From Colletotrichum lupini (taxonomy: Eukaryota > Ascomycota > Sordariomycetes > Glomerellales > Glomerellaceae), in assembly GCF_023278565.1 (NCBI RefSeq), contig NC_064677.1:7254001-7318000 (forward strand): a stretch of 64,000 bases of DNA. The letters run 5' to 3'. The position numbers and the translations under genes were made by a program. How positions within the stretch are numbered: position 1 is the first letter of the stretch; the number at the start of each line of letters is the position of its first letter. The notes beneath the pieces were generated by a model, which saw nothing but the letters and a program-made list of their open reading frames with translations, was not told the origin of the DNA and made no database searches. Positions 49,129 through 60,471 of this stretch are shown here, one piece after another.

Positions 49129-50481
49129 TCATGAAGCGCTACCCAAGTATCGCTTCCAACCCTCTCGAACGACGTATCGGCGTCCGTCCTCTCCTTTGGA
49201 TATCACAAACTTCTCCCATCTGGCATCATGTCCGGCACCAATCACCACCAGACTGTCCTCGGTGATCCATCCGATCACGCCTTTCTGCGGCCTTGTCGTT
49301 CCTAGTGTCGTCTGTTCTGACATGGGCAGGCCGCCGATTAGGGGATCGTCGCCTGCTTCGAATGGCGCGGATGCGAAAGAGTATACGTCCGAGAACATCC
49401 GCGGCATCAAGGGGATCTTGCCTAGGAAGCCCCAGCGGCCCTTGCCGTCGTCGGCTGGTCTACCCGCGAGAATGCCGGATCCCGCCATCTGTGACGCTGA
49501 AGGGCTGGTCGGTGCTGTCATGGGCTTTTTCGGGTGCGGGACGTCGAACACGTGCAGTGTCGACTTATCTGATGTGCAGGCTAGCTTCGTACCCTCGGGG
49601 CTGAAGCCGAGAGAGAAGATGGTGGCAGGATCAACGCCCCGTCTCAACTCGGCGAGCCGGGCACAATTACTTGTGGCGAAGACTCTGATCAGAGTGCCCA
49701 TCTCGCTCGCTGTGGCCAGAAGCTCGCCGTCTGAGCTTACCTGAATGGCACGGAGGGCAGATGAGTGAGCGGGGATGATGCTGACGTTGCCGGTCCCGAT
49801 GTCGACGAGCTGTATCTGCCCGACAGTTCTACCCGGGAATGCAATAGTCTTGTCTGACATGGCAACGAGTCCGAGAGGGTTGTTGGTGGTTTCGTACACT
49901 GACAGTAGGTCGGGAGGCTTCGCAAACGAGTAAACGCGTACACTGTTCTGGAGCGCTACGACGATACGGTTTCGACCAATCCGAACGCCCCGCACTGGTG
50001 TAAGAGAGGCGATCTCTATGGCGACTCTACCCTTCATGTCGTCCCAGATAATGGTCTGCGTGGTAGATGAGTTTGTGATCCCACAGAGGACTGAATGATT
50101 CAACACATACCTTGGTGCTACTGAACTTGGGTTGTCTACCGCCGCCGACGAGCGCCAGGTAATTTGTGGTCCCCATCATCTCGACCAGACCGATACCGGC
50201 ATTGAAGTCTATAATGCGGTTAGCCGCTTTTCTTTATGTAAGGTTACAAGGGAGGAAGCGCGAACCTCTAGATGCCTTGAGAAGGCAAGACTTGGTGTGG
50301 AAGACTAAGTACCGGATGTCAGGGATCATGAATAGCTTAAGTGTTCACATCTCGACTCCCACAACAACTTACTGCATATTCCTGAGTTCAGACCAACCGA
50401 GAAGCAGCTGGCATCACTGTTGAAGGAAACAGAAAGCACGACTGTCGAGGGCGCCGTCTCTATAGGTGGACGAGTATTCAT
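49129..50481 (-). CDS. PROPPIN, Atg18/Hsv2/WIPI family phosphoinositide-binding WD-repeat protein
   Basis: Exons 50481-50373, 50304-50266, 50208-50111 and 50055-49129 give 390 aa. The protein is a seven-bladed propeller that binds PI3P and PI(3,5)P2 on autophagic and endosomal membranes. Blade motifs begin at LSVSFNSDASCFSVGLNSGI. The middle contains SSDGELLATASEMGTLIRVFAT and then LAELRRG, the lipid-binding L/FRRG motif, followed by IFSLGFSPEGTKLACTSDKSTLHVF. LRRG rather than FRRG, and the short loops, place it closer to the Hsv2/WIPI3-4 branch than to Atg18 itself. The 39-bp second exon is bounded by a GTTCGC donor. An ATG within the third intron is not the start. Confidence 0.88.
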
Positions 50482-52219
50482 TGTGGAAGAGGGTGCCTAT
50501 AAGTCGCAGTGCCGAGTATGTGACGGTTTGGCCTGGACGACGGTGAGGGGCTCGGTAATAAGGGATGAGCGCTGCGGATGCAAGGCTTGCAGGCCAGGCC
50601 AATATTCTGTTGTTCTTGAAGTTCTTCGTTACGATATCATCCTTGACAAGTGCATCTCTCGAATAGAGAGGTGCTCTGCTGACGATATTGACGATGATGT
50701 TAACAGACGGCAACGGGTTGAAGCGCCTAGTAACAGCGGCAGTGAGTTGAGCGGGTCGAAGTCAGCTGGATTGCCGAGTCAGGAAGCTGGGGCAAGGTAA
50801 GTAAGTTGGCAGGGGAGATTGGCAAGTGTATGCAGTCGACAAACAGCCCCCAGCGATTATTCAGAGCGAACGGCGACCGAATCGCGGAATTCAAAAGGAA
50901 AGATGCTCATAAAGAGGACCTCGTGGACAGTGTCTCAGCAGACAGTAACCCAGGTGAAGTCAGCCTGGGGACGTTGGAACTGAGAAAAGGTACGTATCAT
51001 ATCGTCCCGTCTCAAGCGGCGCATCAACCAACCCGACTGTCCACTGGCGAGGTGCCCAGGGAAGTCACCTAGGTATTATTGGGGTACCAAGGTGCCTCTA
51101 GCGATATTAGGTAAGCATCATAACTCAGTGAGAGACGGGAACTTGGGATGAAATGAGCGACAGAATAGTTTGCCGCTCAACACTTGGTTAATCTCTGCTT
51201 CTATCACTATCACAACCTTCACGTTTACCTCTTCTTCTTCTCCTTCTTCTTCTACCACCATCCCTCGTGTTGCAAGTCTTTCTAGCACCTTCTTTGGATA
51301 TTTTCTCTAGGGAAAGAAAGACTCAAAGTACCTTATTTCACCAACATACTTAGTTCTTAGGATAGCAGTGATGATTGTAAGGGGAGTGTGATCGAGGCAC
51401 CTGCCACGTCTGTCCAGCTGGGCGCCACCTGGCCTTAGGTAATGCACCACAGGTAGGTACTCCGTACTCCGTACAGGAACGCGAAACATGTTTGGTCCCT
51501 TGGACACACGGTGCAAACGCGCCAACATCCAACGTGCGTGCCGCAATTGCTGCAGGCGGGAAAGCTTCAGCACTGATCATGTGCCAGTCTCGTGACCTGT
51601 CATCCTGATTCCTCTCTCTCTCTTCCAAAATTGCCCGAGGATACCCCGCCATTGGTGCCTTTCCTCTATAGGATTAGCGTTAATTTTGGCGGAAAGGAGC
51701 GTGGGCCGGGGAGTTGCTCCCCCCCTGAATTGGGCGTGCAGGAGGAAGCAATCAATTGGCTGGGGGGCCTCTTGGGGTCGTCCTGCCGCAACATTTTGTG
51801 TGAAATTGCATTTTCCAACACCCGTCGGTCAAGACCCTCCCGTCCCCTTTAGCACCTGCACCTCCCGTCCGACCCCCAAGTCCCAATCCAGAACAACGAC
51901 ATTTGGGATCCAGCAGTCCTTTTGCTCCGTTCATCTACGACACGACACGACGCTCGCTGTCCCTTGAAACGATATCGTCGCCATTCTTTTCTCGTCAAGT
52001 CGTTGATTCCCTCAACGACTCCCTTACCGACCCTCTTCTAGACTAAGCCTTACTTTCAACAACCGTCGTATGTTTGCCCGCTTCTCTCAGTCTCCCCCTA
52101 CTACACCAATCCGGCCCCCATTCAACAATCCTCTCCCGACTCCACGAAGCCATCATGGCCCCAATGCATCTGCATCCCTCAAGATGCCACCTTACTGACC
52201 ACACTCTACACTACAGAAG
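50482..52219. promoter_or_regulatory. Divergent region upstream of PROPPIN and septin genes
   Basis: 1.7 kb between two start codons. It contains a CTT-rich pyrimidine tract at about 51225-51265 and the 5' UTR of the septin gene with its own intron (52068-52216). Open frames here lack recognisable domains. Confidence 0.5.
52068..52216 (+). other. Probable 5' UTR intron of septin gene
   Basis: GTATGT donor at 52068 and CACTACAG acceptor ending 52216, only three bases before the ATG at 52220. Inferred from splice signals alone. Confidence 0.5.
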
Positions 52220-53656
52220 ATGATGCGCAGAAAGAAGAACGTGAAGAAGGGAATCCAGTTCTGTTTGATGGTCTGCGGAGCATCAGGCACTGGTACGTCT
52301 TCCCCCTACATAGCCAACCTCGTGTTCGCCCAAACACCACCGAGTCCCGTCGACTGACTTTCGACCTTACAGGAAGAACCACCTTCGTCAACACCCTCTG
52401 CGGAAAGAGCGTGCTCGGCCACAAGGAGTCGGACGACCCCAACGGCGCCTCTGTCGAGGACGGTGTCAAGATTAAGCCCATCACTGTCGGTGCGTGACTA
52501 CTATGTAGAGCCCTTGATCATCGCATCAGCAAACTGACAGCTATATAGAACTTGAGTTGGACGAGGAGGGTACCCGTATCTCTTTGACCATTGTCGACAC
52601 TCCCGGCTTCGGTGACCAGATTGACAACGAGGCCAGGTATGGCACCACATGCCAACCAAAAGTGATGGTATCGCAATCGCTAACATGGTCGCAGCTTCTC
52701 CGAGATTGTCGGCTACCTCGAGAGACAATACGATGACATTCTTGCCGAGGAGTCTCGTATCAAGCGTAACCCTCGTTTCAGAGACAACCGTGTGCACGCC
52801 ATGCTTTACTTCATCACACCCACCGGACACGGGTAAGCCCACTGTTTCATAGCCTTGGTTGACCGCCACTAATTCAGTCAACAGTCTTCGCGAGTTGGAT
52901 ATCGAGCTCATGAAGCGCCTCGCTCCCCGTGTCAACGTCATTCCCGTTATTGGCCGTGCCGACTCCTTGACCCCTGCTGAGCTCGCCGAGTCGAAGAAGC
53001 TTGTGATGGAAGACATTGAGCACTACCGCATCCCCGTCTACAACTTCCCTTACGACATCGAGGAAGATGACGAGGATACTGTTGAGGAGAACGCCGAGTT
53101 GAGAGGTTTGATGCCGTTCGCGATCGTCGGTTCTGAGGAGATTGTCGAGATTGGCGGTCGTACCGTCCGCGCTCGCCAGTACCCTTGGGGTGTTGTCGAG
53201 GTTGACAACCCGCGCCACTCCGACTTCCTCGCTATTCGATCTGCACTTCTTCACAGCCACTTGGCTGACCTGAAGGAGATCACCCACGACTTCCTGTACG
53301 AGAACTACCGTACTGAGAAGCTCAGCAAGTCCGTTGAGGGTGGTGCTGGAGTGTACGTTCTACAACCCCCTGTTTTACCCATGATGATACCTTGCTGACC
53401 ATATTACAGCGACTCGTCCATGAACCCCGAGGATCTCGCCTCGCAATCTGTGCGCCTCAAGGAGGAACAGCTGCGGAGAGAGGAGGAGAAGCTCCGCGAG
53501 ATCGAGATCAAGGTCCAGCGCGAGATCAACGAGAAGCGACAAGAGCTCTTGGCCCGCGAGTCCCAACTTCGCGAGATCGAGGCCCGTATGCAGAGGGAAC
53601 AGTCTGCAGCAGCCGGCGGCCCCGCCGAGGCCAACGGCGACCACGAAGCCAACTAA
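52220..53656 (+). CDS. Septin of the Cdc11/AspA group
   Basis: Six exons: 52220-52292, 52373-52489, 52549-52636, 52695-52832, 52885-53352 and 53410-53656, giving 376 aa. Septins assemble into hetero-oligomeric filaments at the cortex and septa. Features in order are a basic stretch (MMRRKKNVKKG), the divergent P-loop GASGTGRTTF, G3 DTPGFGD, G4 GRADSL, the septin unique element around WGVVEVDNPRHSDF and LRSALLHSHLADLKEITHDFLYE-type residues, and a C-terminal coiled coil of about 75 residues rich in Glu, Arg and Gln. The GASGTGRTT loop and the lack of a long N-terminal extension favour the Cdc11/AspA group; that assignment is from memory of the family. Two adjacent ATG codons open the frame. 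Confidence 0.92.
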
Positions 53657-54426
53657 TTCAACAATTCTGGCCCCTGCTTATGGTTACCCCAAACTGCGAC
53701 GTTGGTCTTTTTCTATACTGGCGTTGGTTTCCGTGCTGTGTTGAAAGAGAAAGAACAATATTCCCCTATGCGAGTTCGTTTCTCTTGACACGAAGATAAA
53801 AACCCCAAAAAGGTCTACTACGAATGCGACGACTGGGAAGAGGCTACCGGCTCGGTAGATGTGTGGGAAGAAGCGGTGTACGTTCTCGGGGCGGAGGTTC
53901 AAAGGCTTCTGGGTCGAGGTCGAGGGGATCATGGAGGACACGGCGGACGTGTGGGCCACGAGCTACTCGTCAATCTGTTTCCATCATTCCTATCACGCCG
54001 CCGGCCCGCATCTTTCCGGCTGTGCCTTTGTAGCCCTTTTTACTAACGCCCTCATTTTCCTTTTCTATTAGTCGACTTCTAATGCAGATATCACATTACT
54101 TTACCGCTTCACCAAATTCAAGTCTTGTTCCCCGCGTGATATCTGATTGATACACTGTTTATTTTGTGATCCATTTGTATCATATCAATTTGACTATGAA
54201 GGAAGCATGTGAACGACAAGCACGGAAACGGCACTCTTACTCAAGCATCCGACAGTGTGATAAGCACTTGCGGCATCCCTGCTTCCTTACGAAAGAACTA
54301 ACAAAACAGCCTCTTTTCTACTCGAAGTAACCTGTCTGAAGCCGAGACCGCCTGACTACGAAATCCAAATTACGCTACTACTAGAACATAGGGGGTATTG
54401 TGTGTGTGTGTGTGCTGCGACCAGCT
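53657..54426. other. Interval between convergent septin and Bax-inhibitor genes
   Basis: 770 bp of 3' flanking sequence. A GT dinucleotide run lies at about 54399-54414, next to the Bax-inhibitor stop. No further feature is seen. Confidence 0.5.
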
Positions 54427-55444
54427 TTAGTTGTTCTGCTGGCTGTTCAAGATGCGCAGAATCGCCAAGAACAGGTTGATAATGTCGAGATACAGGCTGA
54501 TGGCGGCCGCAATCTCCTCCTCGACGTGGTGGTGGCGCATGATGAGCTGGGTGTCGACGAGGATGTAGGCGCTGAAGATGAGGGCGGCGATGCCACCGTA
54601 GACGAGCTCGCCGGTGGAGCTGTAGGGGAAGAACATGTACATAAAGCCGAAGAGGACGAGGCCCCAGAGGGCGCCGCCGAGGTAGGGGATCCAGGAGGTG
54701 AAGTCGTACTTTGTCTGGCAGGCGAAGGCGGTGAGGAAGATGAAGATGCCCGCGGTAAGGAAGACTGCGTTGAGGACGATGCCGGCCTTGTAGAAGGAGA
54801 CGATGACGGAGATTGTGTAGGCTTCCATGAGGGTGAAGCCCGAGAGGAAGAGGAGGTTTGTCGGGTAGGATTTACGTTTCCAGAAGGTGAGGAGCATCAT
54901 GATAATGGAGCCGAAGAGCTGTGTTTCTCTGTTAGTATTGTCATGATACGGCGCGTGAAGGGGGGAGGGAAGCGTACGGATGCGAAGACGAGGCCTGGGT
55001 GGGCCTGAATCCAGGTCTTGTAGCCATTACTGAAGAAGCTGAGGGCGGAGACGGCACCGGTGGCGATGAGTTGGACGGTAAGGATGGCGTAGACCTTGCG
55101 GATGAACTGATTTCTGATGTCGGTCGTGGCCTCTGCTACTGAGCCGCCGAACTGTAGGTTTGACGTGTTAGTCGAGAGCTGGTTCACGAAGGGTAGGCAC
55201 CGAGAGCCACGGGATAGCCGGGAGCTGATGACCGGTGCCTGGAGAAAGCTGTGCTCGTGCTTACCTTGAAGTCATCGGGGAGATCGTCGTCCTGGCTGCT
55301 GCGAGGCGCGCCGCCGCCGAAGAGGCGATCGGTGTCGGAGGCGGCCGTGGGTTCGGCCTGGTAGGCGGGGGGCGCCTGGGCGTAGCTTGATGCTTCGTCG
55401 GGGTCCTGGGTCGGCGCCGGGGCGTACTTTGTCTTGGAGGCCAT
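54427..55444 (-). CDS. Bax inhibitor-1 family (TMBIM/BXI1-like) membrane protein
   Basis: Exons 55444-55265, 55151-54978 and 54918-54427 give 281 aa. A polar N terminus of about 75 residues rich in Pro, Ala and Gln (APPAYQAEP) precedes seven hydrophobic segments, starting at VYAILTVQLIATGAVSALSF. The C-terminal family signature SLYLDIINLFLAILRIL is intact, and the acidic DTQLIM segment before it matches the pH-sensing aspartate region of calcium-leak channels in this family. Members reside in the ER, Golgi or vacuole membrane and modulate calcium release and cell death; the yeast member is Bxi1/Ybh3. The start at 55444 is the only methionine ahead of the conserved region. The gene is convergent with the septin gene. 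Confidence 0.93.
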
Positions 55445-56370
55445 TGTTTACGCTTGATTTGACTTGTTTGTTGACGGAGGCGTTTGAATTTGTCGTCGAG
55501 AGGGTTCTTGCGAGGAAAATGTCGCGTAGGTGTATGACGAGCACTTATGAACTTTTTTTTTTTGGGTGTTGGTTGCCTGCGGAAAGGTTGAAGGAAGGGC
55601 CGGGCGGAGGGTCGTTGTCGTCAGGAAGGGATCATGTGGGGAGGGCGTGATGCGAACGGTCACTGCTTACACAGCTATGTGTGGCTGATGAGTCTGGGGT
55701 AGAAGGTGGCGTGCAGAGGGTCATGTGATGGGAAAGAGGCGTCGCAGAAACGTCGGGCGAGATCTTCAAGATTCTTTCCTTTTAAATACATAGAGCCCTC
55801 TACTGGCACATGATTATATCATCCTGAAGCCTATGCATGTAAAAGGTCGCGCCCTGCAACTCCTGTCTCGCTCGGCATATTCCCTGCACTCCGGAATGTG
55901 CCTGAAGACACGGCAGCAAGCGCGAACGCTAAACGGTGCAGACAGCAGGGTAATTTCAATATTCCTGATTTGATGGATCTATCATCTGGCATCTTGGACC
56001 TTGGTTGGGCCTTGAATGGCGGAGTGACTAGAGCGACTTCTTGGCAACCGCGTGGTCTGATGTTCGCAGCTCTCTGTAAGCTGCTGCTAAGGCAAGAAAG
56101 GTTCAAACCTCTATAGGTTTGTGGAAAGGCAAATTGGAATACTTGGACACCGTATAAACGACTCAGTATCCACACATCACATCACGATCGCATCCTAAAG
56201 TGGCGGTCTCGAAAAGGATTCGGCCAGCCGATACTCGTCGAAAAAGACGGGATGAAACGCGGAGGCCGAGAGATAGGTACGGACAGAGAGGGATAAGAGA
56301 TCTTGACAAGAACTTCTGGATATATGCACGGAACAAGTAGAGGATAGAGCTAAGTACCTTGTTATCAAAG
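55445..56370. other. Upstream region of the Bax-inhibitor gene
   Basis: About 930 bp of normal composition, ending where the AT-rich island begins. No coding evidence is seen. Confidence 0.45.
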
Positions 56371-57115
56371 AAAGTTAATTCTTTTTAAGTCATAAGTATA
56401 AGAATATAGTTTTAATAAAACAGTATAGTACCTACTTAGTACTTAAATTAAAATATTTTTTTAAGCTTATTATAAAAGAAAAATAATTATATTACTGATT
56501 ACTTATTATTAAGGTCTATAAATAATATTATAGCTTTAATTATAATAACTTTATTTATAATAAATAAAAAGTTTAATTATAAGTTTTTTAAAAGCCTTTA
56601 TTTAAGAGCTATAAGAGTCTTTAAGTTAAATTAAAATACTTATTAAAATATTAATAACTAAACTAACCTTATAATAACGGCCTTAATAAAAAAACTAAAA
56701 AACGAACTAAAAAATAATATTAAAATCCTCGCTAACGTTAAATATAATTTATAAAATATAATAACGTAGTTATAGAGTATTATTAATATATTTTATATTA
56801 AAAAGGGTATTATTAATATTAATAAAACGGATAGGGCCGTATTAATATAGTACCTTAGTTTCTTTTTATAACTTAAAGATAATTACTTTAAATAATATTA
56901 GAAGTTTATTAAAAAGCTCTTTTAAGTACTTTAATATATTTATTACTATTTTTATAATAATAAGACTCTTAGTATTTATATATAAGAATAGGTTATTTAT
57001 TTTTAAATAGTAATATTAATTTATTAATAAGCTATTAAAACTACGATTTTAGTAATCCTTTAACGAGGGAGAGGGTAGAATAGAGGAAAGGATAGGTAAA
57101 AAAAGGGTTAAGGTT
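56371..57115. repeat. Small AT-rich RIP-like island
   Basis: About 750 bp of very AT-rich sequence almost free of CA and TG, like the interiors of the two transposons. Both edges are sharp. I could not find inverted repeats or a target duplication at its ends. It may be a truncated repeat or an ancient RIP-mutated fragment; no open frame is convincing. Confidence 0.7.
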
Positions 57116-60100
57116 AAATAGTGCGGAATTCGAGGGCAGGGTAGCGTCTACATGTACTGCGGCAATCCTCTAGTAATGCAAAACGATTAGAGGACAGAGC
57201 TGTGAGGACGGGAAGGCGGGTAAAGACGAGGACGAGGCGGAACTTTGGGGCACCTGGCCTGAGCTGGTTTCGTCTGTGATGCGAGGTCCGACCGTATTCG
57301 TCTGTTGTTTTCTTTTGCGCCGTGGTGGTGTCGCATCCAAGTGCGGACACGTACGGGGCGAGGATGAAATAGGTAAATTTGCATTTGTGATACGGGGTTG
57401 TTCGGTTCTGCTATCCGTTCCTCACTTCTGTAGGTACCGTTTTGATCAGGACTATCAATCAAATACGGCGCTCCATCGAGATTTTGGAGGTGGAGGCGTC
57501 ACGGCCACGCGCGGAGTGCGATTTGGGGTTTGCGGCTCTCACGAAGGGTCATTGAAGTTGAGGATCACTAGCGTTCTGACGGCAGCGACGCAAAATAGAA
57601 AAGCGACGGTCTCGTTCTGAATGCGAGGTGACGGAGCTGGCAATTGGCTGATGCATGTCGCCATCGCACGGGGAGGGGTGGAAAGCGGACGGGAGGATGG
57701 GGAGCCAAGGTCTTGTCGAGCTTCCGCGAGGTATTCGTACCTCATGGCGAGGCACAGTACAGAGTACCTACCGTACGTCGTACCTTGTACAGACAGCATT
57801 TGCTCTGAAGTTTGAACGGTACCTTTGCTTTCCAAAGGGGTCCAGTGACAGCCATGCGTATTGAGTAGTCAAGGCTGCGCGAGAGTTTAGGCGGTGTCAA
57901 GGACTGTGGACAGACATTGTTTGTGATCAAATGCATGGCGCAAAGTCCAGAAAAAGTCATTTGTTGTTGTTGGACGTTGCACAGATGAAAATAGGGGTAT
58001 CTCACAGAAATATCTGTGAGACCTGGTTGGGCGAGGTAATAGTACATAGGTACAGCACCTCATTATAAGGTACGACGTGACAGAGCCTGGAGCCTTAAAG
58101 ACCTATCAGAAACCTGGCAAAAGCAAGAACTAGAGCGTAAAGAAAGGATGAGAGAATAGCAAATGTCAACATGATTGACAGGGGCATGTATAGTACACAT
58201 CGATAAGCGTCTAGGGGCGAAAATCACTTCATTTTAAACGCTGTGCATATCTGCGAGATGAAGATTGTCAATGCCCGTGCAATTGTTCCAATGTGCCCTC
58301 TGCTAAGATGACGAGATCAGCAGTACACACAATGGCCAGGGAAACGAGGAGAGAAGCAAAGAAACCACAGCAATTTAATTGGATCAATGGACAAGTGTTG
58401 AAACTTGTTGAGGACGAGGAGACCCGCCCGTCCTTTCTCTCTCTCTCCATCTCCAACTCCCGTCTCCACGTCTGCGTTCGCGTTGCGGCGTTGGTTTCCC
58501 CTCCCTCCACTCTGTTCCTGACAGCTCTGCCTTGGAATTGATTTGAGCTGTCCAGCATCTGTGGCCTGTACGGGTACGGATACTCGAGTCCAATTATTCG
58601 TTTAAATAGACTTGATCCATTGGTGCCATGTTGGTCTTGGTGGAAGGCAGAGAGAGTGGGCAAAGGGGACGGGGGGAGGGGTCGATTGTCTCCCGACGGC
58701 GGGCCACGGGCGACAACAATCAAGCTTCCAATCATTTTGACAATTTAAATAGAAGGCACCACCACCACTGTCCACCGCACCGTCCAATTCCACGTCCCAC
58801 GTCCCAGCGGTCCAGCGCAGCATCAATCAGTGATGGAGCTGCAGCCAGACTCAAATGGGATAAGGGGTCCCCCACCCCTTGGGCCCTTCCTTCCCCCCAA
58901 TTCCCCCCCGAAAGATGCGCCAGGTACGTACCGTGTGCCGCACTCATTCTGGGAAAGAGGGAACCAGGGACCAAGAGAACCCTGGTGCTTTTATTGGCCG
59001 ACGCCAACTGCCCACATCCCTTTCCCATGTCGCGCCTACCACCGTCAACTCTCTCACAGAGTATCTCTTTCTCCCTTCAGGTTCTGTTCCATTTTCCAAT
59101 GGCAAGCCGTCTTCACCGCCTTTGATGAACCTGTTCGGCTCACTAAGAGTTGGCCGGCGATCTGTACGGAGTACATGACGGTTACATGTGTTCGGTAGAC
59201 GAATTGTGAGAGACTGAAAGCGTCAAGCTTCAACAAGGCTTTGACTCTTCCAGCATCTGGTTCCTGCACCTCTCAGCTACTCTTGTCAAAGTGAACTGGG
59301 CCTAGCTACCGGTTGACTTGACCCTTCCCTCCCCGGGGCTACCTATGAGCCTATGAGCAAGGGCAAGATAACTAGAGGCTAGAAGGCAAGAGCAGGTTAG
59401 CAACGTGTAGGTACAAGAGTACCTCTGTGGAGCCTCCTTTTTCTCGAGGCGAAGCTGGGCTTTTGAGTGGAACGACGCGAGCCACCGGTACCCAGTACCT
59501 TAATCCACGTTTCCCTCTGCCGCTGCTTTTTCAGCCTTTGGCTAGGTTTTCCGTCTCCTGAAAGGTAGGCAGGACTAGACAGAAAATTATCAGAGGAAAA
59601 GTATTCGTGACTTGAAGAAACTCTGTCCCAGCCACGGCTGCTACCTTGTATTCTTCTAGACTCTGTCAAGTTTCTTCCAGTGTCAGTCTCTTTCCCGCCC
59701 TGCATCTGTCCAGGAACTTTTCTCATCCTGCTTCTCCCCTCTTAACCAAACGTACGGGCAGACAGCTTCACCAAGCACCCATCTCTGGTCACTGAAGTAG
59801 CAGCGAGAAAGAAAGAAAGACCGCCGCAGCCCGCATCCTCGCACCACACCCACCACTTCACACACCAAAACGGGGGCACCATCTTCCTGCACACCTGATC
59901 CCAGCAACTTTCTGGAGCAACCGAGCAGATCCTGACCTAGGCCTTGGCGTCGTGTACCTCTGTATTCGTACCGTCCAGCCTGTCCTGCTACAGTCCTCTA
60001 CCTGAACCTGACCGCCGTCCAGTCCACCGTCCCGTCTTCGGTACCCATTGTGTGCGACGTTGCCCTTCCGCTCACTTTCCCATCCTCTTGATCTTCAACC

Positions 60101-60471
60101 TCCCTAAAAACCAACCAAGGACGTTCGTTTTCCCCCCTCCCCTCCCTTTTTCCGACCACGACACTACCAGAAGCGCCCGTGACGACCTCGTCGCGCTCTG
60201 CGGTAACAAGAATCCCGACAAGTGCTCCTTTGCGCACCGAACCCGCTCCAACCGCGTGTCGATAACGAATCTCTCTTCGTTATCGCGGCTCAGCACCAAC
60301 CACAACCACCACAAAGGATCACTAGGCTCGACGGCTATCCGGGAAAACACCAACGCCAAACCACGACGCAGCCGTCGCTGAGCATTGTAGCCTCTCTCAC
60401 GATTCCAAATTCGGGTCGCCGCTCTCTTCGATACTTCAATTGAGTTCCAATTGGAGCTCTAGTCGCGCATC
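57116..60471. other. 3.4-kb gene-free interval upstream of ceramide synthase
   Basis: Normal composition. Pyrimidine-rich tracts increase towards 59700-60470 and probably form the promoter and long 5' UTR of the ceramide synthase gene. A perfect 9-bp inverted repeat, TCTCACAGA/TCTGTGAGA with a 4-nt loop, lies at 58000-58021. Open frames on both strands show no domains. Confidence 0.5.

Noticed and set aside
50414..50713. 99-codon minus-strand open frame upstream of PROPPIN
   Set aside because: Overlaps the first PROPPIN exon in another frame; the PROPPIN frame starting at 50481 is clearly the conserved one.
51430..51475. Repeated TACTCCGTAC-like motif as a possible MITE end
   Set aside because: Only a short local repetition; no second end or target duplication found.
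58000..58021. 9-bp perfect hairpin as a possible terminator or RNA gene
   Set aside because: No U-run, no adjacent gene end and no conserved RNA fold; a short hairpin is expected by chance at this scale.
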